Source: Lutibacter sp.
GTDB lineage: Bacteria > Bacteroidota > Bacteroidia > Flavobacteriales > Flavobacteriaceae
Assembly (NCBI GenBank): GCA_030590985.1
Contig: JAUVBX010000003.1
Span: forward strand, 1 to 42,816
Length of the DNA stretch: 42,816 nt
Direction: 5' to 3'
In this document: positions 29,460 through 39,300 of the stretch, in pieces
How positions within the stretch are numbered: position 1 is the first letter of the stretch
Layout: the number at the start of each line of letters is the position of its first letter
Notes under the pieces: generated by a model
Database searches by the model: none
What the model was told of the DNA's origin: nothing
What the model saw: the letters and a program-made list of their open reading frames with translations, nothing else
Made by a program: the position numbers and the translations under genes

Positions 29460-29598
29460 TTTTCGTAATTATTAAGTAATTATATACTTGTTAATTCAAT
29501 TTAATTCGTTTTTTCGGCGGCAAAAGTAATTATTTAATAGAATTACACAAACAATATCAGGTAAATATAATGTAAAATATTTGGTTATTTTTGCGCTT

Positions 29599-30183
29599 AT
29601 GTTTCAAATAGGTAAAACGATCGTATCAGAAGAAATTTTAGATCGAGAATTTGTATGTAATCTGAGCGCTTGTAAAGGTGCTTGTTGTCTTGAAGGTGAG
29701 GCAGGGGCGCCAGTTACAAAAGAGGAGACTGAAATTTTAGAAGAAATTTATCCAATAGTAAAATCCTTTTTGAGAAAAGAAGGAATTGGTGCTATTGAAA
29801 AACAAGGTTTCTATACCACCAACCCTGTTGGTGATTTTGAAACTACTTTGGTAAATAAGAAAGAATGTGCCTATGCCATTTTCGATGATACGGGAATTGC
29901 AAAGTGTGGTATTGAAGCAGCATATAACGAAGGAATTGTTAGTTTTCGCAAACCAATTTCTTGTCATTTATATCCTATACGAATTCAGGAATACAGCACG
30001 TTAACAGCAGTAAATTATCACGCATGGCCAATTTGTGATGATGCCTGTACTTTAGGAACTGAACTCAAAGTACCTACTTATAGGTTTGTTAAAGAAGCTT
30101 TGGTGCGAAAATTTGGTATTGAATGGTATGAAGAGTTGGATATAGCTGCCCAAGAATACTATAAGCACTTAAAAAATAAATAG
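29599..30183 (+). CDS. DUF3109-family protein (Cys-rich)
   Basis: CNLSACKGACCLEGEAGAPV, CGIEAAYNEG, KPISCHLYPIR; ATG 29599 preferred over TTG 29581. Confidence 0.92.
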   Translation: MFQIGKTIVSEEILDREFVCNLSACKGACCLEGEAGAPVTKEETEILEEIYPIVKSFLRKEGIGAIEKQGFYTTNPVGDFETTLVNKKECAYAIFDDTGIAKCGIEAAYNEGIVSFRKPISCHLYPIRIQEYSTLTAVNYHAWPICDDACTLGTELKVPTYRFVKEALVRKFGIEWYEELDIAAQEYYKHLKNK

Positions 30184-30295
30184 TAGTATCGTATTTTATA
30201 TGCTTTATTTATAGCAAAAAACTAATAAATATCATTGTCAATGTGTAATAAAAACATAATATTGTGCAATTAAAAAATTCATTTTAGAAAAAAAT

Positions 30296-31909
30296 ATGAC
30301 CCTCAAAAGTATTAAACTATTTATTATTCCGCTTTTTTTCTTTTTTATTCAAGCAGAAGCCCAAAAAAATAAAAATAAAATAAATATTGATAGTCTTTAT
30401 AATGAGTTGAAAGACAAACTAAATTCTACCGAAAAAGTAGATGATTTAATTTATTTATATAAAAAATCATCTAGAACTAAGAATATTAGAACTGACATTT
30501 TAAATGAAGCCTTAGAAATTGCAAAAGAAATAATTTATATAAAAGGAATTGGAGTTTGTTACAATAGAAAAGGAATAACAGCTCGTTATGAGCAAGATTA
30601 TGCTCAGTCAGTTATTTATCATAAACGAGCACTTTCATTTTTTGAACAAACAACTGATACATTTAGTAAAGCCAAGTGTTTGACGAATCTAGCGGTAACC
30701 TACAGAAAGTTAAACCTAGAAAAAGAAGCTTTTGATAGTTATTTTAAAGCCTTAAAATTAGCTGAACAAATCAACAATAAAAAAGGAATTACCATTTCGT
30801 TAAATGGTATGGGAAATGTTTTTTTAAATACAGAACAATATGACAAAGCTTTGCATTATTTAAAAAAAGCCCTAACTATTGAAACAGAATTAGAAAATCC
30901 TAGAGGACAAGAATATGGTTTGGCAAATGTTGGAGAAGTTTTTTTGTTTAAAAAAGAATACGATTCTGCCTACTATTATTTCAATAAATCGCTGCTCCTT
31001 TCACTAAAAAATCCACGAAAAGAAAGTACGGCAATAAAGTATAATTTCTTTGGCTTACTCTACCAAAAGAAAAAAGAATATGCAAAATCAATTAATTTTT
31101 ACCAAAAGGCAATTCCAGATTTTGAAAAATATAAAAATAATCGTTATTTGAGTAATTCCTTGATCAATATTGGAATAAATCAACTAGAATTAAAACAATT
31201 CAAAAAAGCAAAAAATAACATTCAACTCGGTTTAGAAAAGGCAATACAAGTTAAATCTAAAGAAAATAGTACACTTGGATATAAAGCTCTAACCGATTAC
31301 TACAAACTCACAAAAGATTATAAAAACGCATTAATTACGCAACAATATGCCACTGTTTATCATGATAGTATTGTAAACGAAGCCTCCCAAAAAAACATCA
31401 TAAGTACACAAGTTGCTTATGAAACTTATAAAAAAGATGAGGAAATACAAGATTTAGCAAAATCAAAAAAAATAAGTGACGAAAAAGCAAAATCAAACTA
31501 TTGGCGATTTATCTATAGTGTGCTTTTTAGTGTTGTTATTATTGCCGGACTGCTATACTTAATTGTTTTATTAAGGAAAAATAGTGATTTAGAAATTCAA
31601 CAAAAAAACACAGAACTGCAAAACTATTTACTATATATCGATGAATTGGAGAGGAAATCAGCAGATAATACAAAAATTGAGAAACAAGAATTATCACACA
31701 AGTTTGATGAATATGAATTATCCAAAAGACAGATAGAGGTGCTTAAACATATTTCAAATGGTCTAAATAATACTGAAATAGCGGAAAAAATGTTTGTTTC
31801 GAACAACACTATTAAAACACATATTTCAAACATATATACCAAATTAGATGTTAAAAACAGAGTACAAGCTATTAAAAAAATAACATCTAACCATCGTTTT
31901 TTTTTATAA
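30296..31909 (+). CDS. TPR-repeat protein with C-terminal LuxR-type HTH
   Basis: Signal peptide, TPR array, one [54 protein letters not shown]. Confidence 0.92.
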   Translation: MTLKSIKLFIIPLFFFFIQAEAQKNKNKINIDSLYNELKDKLNSTEKVDDLIYLYKKSSRTKNIRTDILNEALEIAKEIIYIKGIGVCYNRKGITARYEQDYAQSVIYHKRALSFFEQTTDTFSKAKCLTNLAVTYRKLNLEKEAFDSYFKALKLAEQINNKKGITISLNGMGNVFLNTEQYDKALHYLKKALTIETELENPRGQEYGLANVGEVFLFKKEYDSAYYYFNKSLLLSLKNPRKESTAIKYNFFGLLYQKKKEYAKSINFYQKAIPDFEKYKNNRYLSNSLINIGINQLELKQFKKAKNNIQLGLEKAIQVKSKENSTLGYKALTDYYKLTKDYKNALITQQYATVYHDSIVNEASQKNIISTQVAYETYKKDEEIQDLAKSKKISDEKAKSNYWRFIYSVLFSVVIIAGLLYLIVLLRKNSDLEIQQKNTELQNYLLYIDELERKSADNTKIEKQELSHKFDEYELSKRQIEVLKHISNGLNNTEIAEKMFVSNNTIKTHISNIYTKLDVKNRVQAIKKITSNHRFFL

Positions 31910-32128
31910 TCATAATTCTTTTTCCTTGTTTCAATATACTTTGATTTTTTATGAGTTAAACCGATATTTAGAGTAATAATTCATTGTTTTTTTATTTATA
32001 GTTAAACTAGATAAAACATCACTTTGATATATTAATATATTTCTTTTTAAAAAACCATTTACAATTCTTTGTCTTGAACTAATCAAAGTTAGCATAACAA
32101 CCATGTTTAGTAACTTTTTTTACAAAAT

Positions 32129-32146
32129 ATCACCCTTTTGGGTGAT
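32129..32146. promoter_or_regulatory. Perfect palindrome ATCACCCTTTTGGGTGAT upstream of OmpA-domain gene
   Basis: 7-bp arms, 4-nt centre; about 95 bp upstream of 32241. Confidence 0.45.
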
Positions 32147-32240
32147 GTAATTCACCTAATATTATGAAGTAAAAAAAGGTCTATTTACCTATTTTTGCCC
32201 TCACATTTTATAAACAAAAAGAATAATTATTAAACAAACC

Positions 32241-33542
32241 ATGAAAAGATTTCTCAAAATTACAATTATTATCGTTGCATTTTTTATAGCACCACAACAA
32301 GCAGAAGCACAATTCCTAAAAAAGCTAGGTAAAAAAGCACAAGAAAAAATAGAACGTGAAGCAGAAAGACGTACAGAAAGACGTGTTAATAAAGGAATAG
32401 ACAAAGGTTATGACGGAATAGAAGATGAAATTGACGGCAAAAACAAAGACAAAAAGAAAAAAGGAGATAAAAAAAGTAAAGATAAAAAAGCATCTCAAAA
32501 TGAAAATGATTCACAAGAAAATGATTCAAATTCTGATGATAACAACAACTCAAACAAAGAAAATAAAAAGAAAATAAAACCAACTGTAGTTTGGAGTAAG
32601 TTTGATTTTATACCTGGCGATACGGTTATTTTTGAAGATATGCCAAGTACCGATGAAGAAAATGGCGAATTTCCTAGTCGTTGGGATTTATATAAAGGAA
32701 ATGCCGAAATTGGAAATGTAGATGGAAATAATGTAATTATGTTTTTACAAGGAGGATCTATAGTCCCCTATTTAAAAAATTCAAACGAAGATTATCTCCC
32801 AGAAATATTTACCATCGAATTTGATGTTTACTTTAAAGAAGATAACCCAGGAAGATATTGGTTGCATTTTTCAGATGATAAAAATCAATCTAGACTCTAT
32901 CCACCTTTAGAAATTTATGTAAATGGATTAGAGATAAGTGATTCAAATAAAAGATACCCAGGTACCGATGATTTAAACTGGAATGAAAACCATGAAGGAA
33001 AATGGCGTCACATCTCAGTTGCTTTTACAAAAGGGAAATTTAAAGGGTATATGGATGATACCAGACTGATTAATATTCCTCATTTTGAACACGAGCCTAC
33101 CGGTATTACTATTAGTGCAGAAAATAATAGTATTAATGAAAAATACCTCAAAAATATCCGTATCGCCAAAGGTGGTGTAAAATACTATGACCGAGTGCTT
33201 TCAGAAGGTAAAATAATTGTAAACGGTATCAAGTTTGACATTAACAAAGCTACTTTGAAACCTGAAAGCATGGGACCTATCAACAAAATATATAAGTTAA
33301 TGACAAAAAATACAGAACTCAACTTTAGTGTAGAAGGACATACTGATGCTGATGGTGGAGACGAAGCCAATATGACTTTATCTAAAGCAAGAGGAAAAGC
33401 CGTTATGAATAAACTTATTGCTATGGGTATTTCTAAAGATAGATTAAAATATAATGGTTTTGGAGAAAGCAAACCTTTAGATAATAACAGCACACCTGAA
33501 GGTAAAGCCAACAACCGTAGAGTAGAATTTGTAAAGTTTTAG
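32241..33542 (+). CDS. Secreted OmpA-domain protein with coiled-coil N-terminus and LamG-like middle region (paralog of 39301)
   Basis: Signal peptide; QFLKKLGKKAQEKIEREAERRTERRV; C-terminal FSVEGHTDADGGDEANMTLSKARGKAVMNKLIAMGI...NNRRVEFVKF. Confidence 0.9.
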   Translation: MKRFLKITIIIVAFFIAPQQAEAQFLKKLGKKAQEKIEREAERRTERRVNKGIDKGYDGIEDEIDGKNKDKKKKGDKKSKDKKASQNENDSQENDSNSDDNNNSNKENKKKIKPTVVWSKFDFIPGDTVIFEDMPSTDEENGEFPSRWDLYKGNAEIGNVDGNNVIMFLQGGSIVPYLKNSNEDYLPEIFTIEFDVYFKEDNPGRYWLHFSDDKNQSRLYPPLEIYVNGLEISDSNKRYPGTDDLNWNENHEGKWRHISVAFTKGKFKGYMDDTRLINIPHFEHEPTGITISAENNSINEKYLKNIRIAKGGVKYYDRVLSEGKIIVNGIKFDINKATLKPESMGPINKIYKLMTKNTELNFSVEGHTDADGGDEANMTLSKARGKAVMNKLIAMGISKDRLKYNGFGESKPLDNNSTPEGKANNRRVEFVKF

Positions 33543-33552
33543 ATTAACTAAC

Positions 33553-33616
33553 GTCACTGCGAGGCACGAAGCAGTCTCATGAAAAATTGAGAGTTTACTT
33601 TGTTCTTCGCAAAGAC
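33553..33616. repeat. REP-like palindromic element (GTCAcTGCGAGGcACGAAGCAgTCTC type)
   Basis: Left arm gtcactgcgaggcacgaagcagtctc; degenerate inverted right arm gagagtttactttgttcttcgcaaagac. Confidence 0.7.
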
Positions 33617-33671
33617 TTTATTTTATGGTTTATCAAGATTTGAATTAACTCTCATTAGAATATCTTATATA

Positions 33672-35177
33672 ATGAATGCTACAAAAAAATTATTTCTTAT
33701 TCTCATTTTACTTGTTTTTACAGGAATAAGTAATGCCCAATCAACTGCTATAGAAGGGGTCTGGAAACTTACAGAAATACATGATGGCGATCAAACCTAT
33801 CCCATGAACCTTTCTGTTAATTTTAAAGACGCTGGAAAAATTGAAATATCTGGAAGCAATGTTGGAAGTTGGTCTTTAGACAAGACAGAAAATACACTTA
33901 CTATCAGTAGTGATTATTTGATGGCTTTAGAAGGAGAAAATAAAATAGAGACACTAAGCAATACCGAATTAAAACTAGTTAATACTAAGGGTGACATCAA
34001 TAGTCTTACGCGAATGAGCCTTCCCAAAGGTGCCGAGCTTAACAATAAAGCAACAGGAGAATGGCTACTCAATAAGATTGAAAAACAAGGTGCAATTAAC
34101 TTTATTGGTCAACTTGTTGATTTTAATAAAAATGGAATCTTTTATGTACAAGAAATGGTATTTGGGACTTGGGATTATAATAAATCCAACCAAGTATTGA
34201 ATATTGATGCAGAAAGGATAACAGGAGATCATACTATTCTTAAAAATGATAACACGGAACTTATCCTAGAAAAAGAGGGAGAAAAACTGTATTTCAAAAA
34301 AACTAATAAACAAAAAATTCAATCAGAAAATAAGAAATCAGGTTTATTTGGGTCTTGGGAATTTGAGGAAGAAACCAATGCTGACCTAAAAAGATTTATA
34401 ACTTTTAAAGCACCTGACAATTTCACAGTTCTCGAAAAAGGAGAAGGCATGGAAAGCAAGTCTGGTGGTATGTGGATTTTTGATGAAAAAGATAAAACAC
34501 TTTTATTAATAGGACAAGTAGAAAACCTAAGAGGCTTAAGTAAAGTGATTGTCGTAACCAAAAAAGAATTTTCAGTAGAAAATAACGGGAAAATTTACAT
34601 CTTAAAAAAGGTAGTACAAGATGCCGTTAATATTCAAAGATTGAGTTTCTCAGAAGAAGATTTTTATGATGATAATGGCGATTATAAATACTATGATGAT
34701 GAACAAAAACTACCATGGCAAGATTCCTATCAAATGATTGCTGATTTATCGAAAGTTAAACATTTAGTATATAAATTTTCAACTTTAATTGAGAGTACAA
34801 AATCTTTTACCACCAAAATACTAACGGCAGATGTGATAGTTAATAAAGAAAAACAAACACTAAGTATTGACAATATTTTTAGTGGATATGACAAATATAA
34901 TTTGCCCGATGATACACAATTATCTCCTAACGAATTTGATTATTATAATAAATTATACCCATTAGAAGGTGATTCTTATAGAATTGTAGGTAAAGAAGAA
35001 GTCATCACACCAGTAGGAACTTTTATCTGTACAGTAATAGAAGCCACAGCGAGTTTTGATGAAAAAATAAAACTCTGGATGATTAATGACAAACCAGGGA
35101 TAATCGCAAAAATAATAAAAGATAGAGCAGGTGATTTAGGCTTTTATAAAGTCTATGAACTACAAGAAATAAATTAA
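33672..35177 (+). CDS. Secreted protein with three lipocalin-like repeats and a C-terminal DUF4412-like region
   Basis: ATG 33672 gives a signal peptide; recurrent VWKLTEI / GEWLLNKI / GSWEFEEE starts, each with W(S/D/I)xDK-like segments. Confidence 0.8.
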   Translation: MNATKKLFLILILLVFTGISNAQSTAIEGVWKLTEIHDGDQTYPMNLSVNFKDAGKIEISGSNVGSWSLDKTENTLTISSDYLMALEGENKIETLSNTELKLVNTKGDINSLTRMSLPKGAELNNKATGEWLLNKIEKQGAINFIGQLVDFNKNGIFYVQEMVFGTWDYNKSNQVLNIDAERITGDHTILKNDNTELILEKEGEKLYFKKTNKQKIQSENKKSGLFGSWEFEEETNADLKRFITFKAPDNFTVLEKGEGMESKSGGMWIFDEKDKTLLLIGQVENLRGLSKVIVVTKKEFSVENNGKIYILKKVVQDAVNIQRLSFSEEDFYDDNGDYKYYDDEQKLPWQDSYQMIADLSKVKHLVYKFSTLIESTKSFTTKILTADVIVNKEKQTLSIDNIFSGYDKYNLPDDTQLSPNEFDYYNKLYPLEGDSYRIVGKEEVITPVGTFICTVIEATASFDEKIKLWMINDKPGIIAKIIKDRAGDLGFYKVYELQEIN

Positions 35178-35187
35178 CATAACTAGC

Positions 35188-35832
35188 ATGAAAAAAATAT
35201 TTTTAATTAGCATTTTTATCTTTCCTTTGGTTTACACGATACAAGCCCAAGAAAATCCATCCACAGAAACACCATCAGCAGAAGAAGTACAAGAAGGTGT
35301 CAATGCATTACAAAACCAAGTAAAATCACTCTTTGAGTATTACGAAAAGTATGATGAAAATGCTTCTAAAAAAGATAAAAAGGATGCGCTAGACAAAACC
35401 ATTGATGATATGGCAGGCAAAGGAAACGTAAGTGAAAAAGATAAAGCAGATTCTTTTAAAATAATTGATGCGTATATCAAAGGAGATAAAGGAGAAAAAA
35501 TAGAAATCGATAAGCAGAAAAAGGAAGGGGTTGTAGACTTTCTTAATCAAATTAAAAACGGGGAACAAGATGCTTTAGCTATTTTTAAAGAGGCTACAAC
35601 AGATGCCAAAATGGACCAAATGACGACAAGTGCAGCAATAGAACTGTATAAAAATGGAGTGAGATATAAAGACGGGCATCCAACCTGGTTCACTTTCGAA
35701 GAATTTAAAGCTCTAATTTTAAAAGATACCTCAAAGAACCCACCTCCAACAGATGGAGAAATAAGAACATTATTTAACGCTTGGAATGAAAGCCTTAAAA
35801 AAGGAAATCCACGTTTTAGACCTAATAATTAG
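35188..35832 (+). CDS. Secreted hypothetical protein
   Basis: Signal peptide MKKIFLISIFIFPLVYTIQAQ; 11 bp after the previous gene. Confidence 0.8.
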   Translation: MKKIFLISIFIFPLVYTIQAQENPSTETPSAEEVQEGVNALQNQVKSLFEYYEKYDENASKKDKKDALDKTIDDMAGKGNVSEKDKADSFKIIDAYIKGDKGEKIEIDKQKKEGVVDFLNQIKNGEQDALAIFKEATTDAKMDQMTTSAAIELYKNGVRYKDGHPTWFTFEEFKALILKDTSKNPPPTDGEIRTLFNAWNESLKKGNPRFRPNN

Positions 35833-35873
35833 ATTATAAATACATTAAAATAATTAATATATAAACAAGTAAA

Positions 35874-36404
35874 ATGAAAAACACAATCAAATTTTTAGCC
35901 ATTTTAGTAATAATAAGCAGTTTTATGTCTTGTGAAGACTTAACCGATGTTACTTTTGACACCAGTATTACTGAACGCATTGATGTAAATATACCCAACA
36001 CATCGGGAGAATCTGCTGCATTTAGTGCCCAAAACATTATTAAATTAGAAAATGGTAGTGGACAAATTGATGACTATCTAAATTATATTAAAGATGTCGA
36101 AATTAAAAAATTAAGCTACAAAATAATTAATTTCTCTGGTGATGAAAATGGTGTTGTTACAGTTAGTTTTAACGTCAATGGAACATTATTAAAAGAACAT
36201 GTTGCAATGAATGTTAAAGCAGTAGCTGATAGCGGAGAAATATTTGAAGTTACTGATTTACAAGAATTAAATACCATAGCAACTGCTATGAAAAATAGTA
36301 AACAAGTTACTATAAGCTATAACGGAGATGCCATCACAAATGATACTTTAAATTTTAAAGTAGAAGTGACTCTCGAATTAGCTATCACAGCTGACCCTAT
36401 TTAA
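35874..36404 (+). CDS. Hypothetical lipoprotein
   Basis: Lipobox VIISSFMSCEDL. Confidence 0.8.
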   Translation: MKNTIKFLAILVIISSFMSCEDLTDVTFDTSITERIDVNIPNTSGESAAFSAQNIIKLENGSGQIDDYLNYIKDVEIKKLSYKIINFSGDENGVVTVSFNVNGTLLKEHVAMNVKAVADSGEIFEVTDLQELNTIATAMKNSKQVTISYNGDAITNDTLNFKVEVTLELAITADPI

Positions 36405-36412
36405 TAAACAAC

Positions 36413-36447
36413 AATTCATAAAAGTAAAGGGTGTGCTTTTATGAATT
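36413..36447 (+). terminator. Terminator-like hairpin, 12-bp perfect stem
   Basis: AATTCATAAAAG / CTTTTATGAATT, 11-nt loop. Confidence 0.7.
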
Positions 36448-36491
36448 ATAAAAAAAACACCCAAAACAATCATTAATTAAGAATCAAAATT

Positions 36492-36965
36492 ATGAAAAAA
36501 ATTATTTTAACATTAGTAATCGTCTTAGGAATTTCACAATTCGCAAAAGCACAAATTGACATAGGTGCTGGTATCGCTCTTTGGGGAGATATGGGTATAG
36601 AAGTAAAAGCAGATTTCCCAGTTACTGAAGAAATTTCAATCTCACCATCCATTGACTATTTCTTTGAAGATTATCCAGGAGCCTCCATTACAAGTTTGGT
36701 ATTTAATGTAGATGGACACTACAATTTTGAAGTTGGAGAAGGTTTTGTTGCCTATCCTATTCTTGGTATAAATTACTGGAATTACAGCATTAATTTTGAT
36801 GATGAGTTGTATGATGATTTTGGAGGAACTAGCGGTGGTGATGTTGGCTTGAATGCAGGCGGCGGTGCCACATACGCACTATCAGACAGCATGAAACTAT
36901 ATGCAGAAGTGAAGTTTATGAGAAGCGATGTAGGCTTATCTGCTGGAATTCTATTTGGACTATAA
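36492..36965 (+). CDS. Small outer membrane beta-barrel protein
   Basis: Signal peptide; alternating amphipathic strands; ends AGILFGL. Confidence 0.8.
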   Translation: MKKIILTLVIVLGISQFAKAQIDIGAGIALWGDMGIEVKADFPVTEEISISPSIDYFFEDYPGASITSLVFNVDGHYNFEVGEGFVAYPILGINYWNYSINFDDELYDDFGGTSGGDVGLNAGGGATYALSDSMKLYAEVKFMRSDVGLSAGILFGL

Positions 36966-36992
36966 CAAATTTAGTCTAATACAATAAAAACT

Positions 36993-37033
36993 AAGGTATG
37001 TAGGCGTTAAATGGTTTAATTCTTACATGCCTT
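36993..37033 (+). terminator. Rho-independent terminator
   Basis: AAGGTATGTA / TACATGCCTT stem followed by TTTT. Confidence 0.7.
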
Positions 37034-37073
37034 TTTTAGCTCTTTAACAAAATTAACAAATGATAAAAAACAA

Positions 37074-38051
37074 ATGAAAAAACTTATTAGATTATCAGTC
37101 ATGTTACTTCTTTTTGCAGCAATTTTTAACTCTTGTAAAAAAGATGACCCAGAACCAACAATTGAGTACAATTTAGATACTGAATATTTCACAGTTAAAG
37201 ATGCTGCATACGTACAAGACGAATTTCCAGAGGCTTCAAGTGGATCAGCACCTAGCATTGAAACTCTTAATGGGAATCCATCTGTAATTCCAGGTGGTAG
37301 CAATCCAATTGCTATCCAAACAGATGATGATATTGCCAAAATATTAATTGGCGTCAGCGATGTTGGAGGTTATTTCAGTTTACCAGCATCTGAAGCTAAA
37401 ACCACTGGAGATTACCTGTTTTATATATTGATGAATCAAACCTTAGCTGTAGAAACTTTTACTATTGTAATCGCTATACAAACTTCTGCTGGCGCAGTTA
37501 GTGAACACGAAACAATAGTGGTTTCTTTAGTACAAGTAGGTACAGGAAAATTACAAATTAGTTGTGCTTGGGATCAATTGAATGATGTAGATTTACATTT
37601 AGTAGAACCAAATGGTCAAGAAATATATTATGGTAGTAGCATATCAAATAATGGAGGTGAGTTAGACCTCGATTCTAATGCTGCATGTTATTTAGATTAT
37701 ATAAATAACGAAAATATAACTTATAGTGAAAATGCCATTGTTGAAAATGGTGAATATATAGTTCGCGTTGACTTTTGGTCAAATTGTGATATTACGGATA
37801 ACACCAATTACAGTGTAACAGCTTATTACGAAGGCGTACTATTAACACCTACCACAGGGACAAATCCTTACCAAGGAAGTTTCGCGCCAAACGAAGATGA
37901 TGCTGGTGGAATTGGTGATGGAGTTGAAGTGATGAAGTTTAGTATTTCAGGAGGTAAGTCAAATATTGAAACGCAATCTTTATTGAAATTTAATTATCCT
38001 TCCGATAAGAGAAGTACAAAAAATTTAAGTCCACAAAAAGGCAATATGTAA
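37074..38051 (+). CDS. Lipoprotein with YfaP/DUF2135-like domain
   Basis: Lipobox FAAIFNSCKK; LQISCAWDQLNDVDLHLVEPNGQEIYYGSSISNNGGELDLDSNAAC. Confidence 0.8.
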   Translation: MKKLIRLSVMLLLFAAIFNSCKKDDPEPTIEYNLDTEYFTVKDAAYVQDEFPEASSGSAPSIETLNGNPSVIPGGSNPIAIQTDDDIAKILIGVSDVGGYFSLPASEAKTTGDYLFYILMNQTLAVETFTIVIAIQTSAGAVSEHETIVVSLVQVGTGKLQISCAWDQLNDVDLHLVEPNGQEIYYGSSISNNGGELDLDSNAACYLDYINNENITYSENAIVENGEYIVRVDFWSNCDITDNTNYSVTAYYEGVLLTPTTGTNPYQGSFAPNEDDAGGIGDGVEVMKFSISGGKSNIETQSLLKFNYPSDKRSTKNLSPQKGNM

Positions 38052-38065
38052 AAAAGAAATATTTT

Positions 38066-38105
38066 TTCCAAATGTATTCAATGGATACGTTGAATACATT
38101 TGGAA
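38066..38105. terminator. Strong 16-bp perfect hairpin
   Basis: TTCCAAATGTATTCAA / TTGAATACATTTGGAA with 8-nt loop. Confidence 0.75.
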
Positions 38106-38130
38106 TTTCATAAATAATAACCTTAAACAA

Positions 38131-39030
38131 ATGAAAAAACTAAGCATTATCCTTTCTCTATTTATAGTAATAACTAGTTGTAAAGGAAACGAAAACAAAT
38201 CAGCAGATAGTTTGTCTGTAAAATCAGATAAACAAGAAAGTAAACTCAAACGCTACGAAGTAAAATCAGGAATCATACAATATAAATCCACAGTTTCTGG
38301 TAAAGTGATGGGTAGTGTAATTACAGGGTCTGGTACAGAAAGCATCTATTTTAAAGATTGGGGTGCCATTGAACTTCTAGAAGAACAATCAACTCAAACA
38401 ACCAAAACAAATATTTTTGGACGCAAAAATACCGAAACGACCAACACACACACCATGTCTAAACTTGACAATGGAGAAAGTTACCACGTCGATTTTGATA
38501 AAAAACAAATATTCTTACGTAGAGATATGGCAATGGATATGACCAAAGCCCTTCATCCAGATGCAGATGCTGGTGATGTCGGTAAAAATATGTTAGAAAG
38601 CATGGGGGGTAAAAAAATTGGTAATGAAACATATCTTGGTTATAATTGTGAAATATGGGATATAATGGGAGGTAAACAATGGATGTACAAAGGCACCGTT
38701 TTAAAACTAGAAATGACTATTATGGGTATTACAACCATTAAAGAAGCCACTAGCGCGAAATTTAATGTATCTGTATCAGATAAATACTTCCAACTACCTG
38801 ATTTTCCTATTCAAAAAGAAGAAGGATTTTTAGATAATGATGCGTTTGAAGACGATATGGAAGATATGAATGCCAATATGGATAAATTAGAAAAAATGTC
38901 TTTCGAAGAATGGAAAAAATTAGCTCTTGCAGATAAAGAAGATGAAGAAATGCAAAATATGAGTGACGAAGAATTACTTCAAACATATGATATGTTGCAA
39001 AAAATGATAAAAATGAGAAAGGGTAAATAA
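38131..39030 (+). CDS. DUF4412-like lipoprotein
   Basis: Lipobox FIVITSCKG; NETYLGYNCEIWDIMGGKQWMYKGTVLKLEM. Confidence 0.75.
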   Translation: MKKLSIILSLFIVITSCKGNENKSADSLSVKSDKQESKLKRYEVKSGIIQYKSTVSGKVMGSVITGSGTESIYFKDWGAIELLEEQSTQTTKTNIFGRKNTETTNTHTMSKLDNGESYHVDFDKKQIFLRRDMAMDMTKALHPDADAGDVGKNMLESMGGKKIGNETYLGYNCEIWDIMGGKQWMYKGTVLKLEMTIMGITTIKEATSAKFNVSVSDKYFQLPDFPIQKEEGFLDNDAFEDDMEDMNANMDKLEKMSFEEWKKLALADKEDEEMQNMSDEELLQTYDMLQKMIKMRKGK

Positions 39031-39086
39031 TCTTTTATTTATCTCAGAGTATTTGCAATTTTAAGTATTAAAAATATATATTCTTT

Positions 39087-39130
39087 AAAAAAGGGTGTTC
39101 GTTATCTATAATAAACGTACACCCTTTTTT
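39087..39130 (+). terminator. Rho-independent terminator
   Basis: AAAAAAGGGTGT / ACACCCTTTTTT 12-bp stem. Confidence 0.8.
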
Positions 39131-39239
39131 CTAGAGTCAGCATAACAATTATCAACAGCTTTTAACATAAGACTGCAGGCTTTGCGTTATGATAATAAAA
39201 ATTTATCAAAAATTACAGTAAAAATAATTATTGATTTTT

Positions 39240-39270
39240 TTTGTAATATATTGAGAATGAAGTACCTTTG
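39240..39270 (+). promoter_or_regulatory. Bacteroidota-type promoter (TTTG-N19-TACCTTTG)
   Basis: TTTG at 39240-39243, TACCTTTG at 39263-39270, ATG at 39301. Confidence 0.65.
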
Positions 39271-39300
39271 TGTTGTACTCACTCTAAAATAGATTTGCAA

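Noticed and set aside
33185-33514. Minus-strand ORF (109 aa), similar to another at 40176-40559
   Set aside because: Both are antisense shadows of the paralogous OmpA domains; their similarity follows from the sense-strand duplication.
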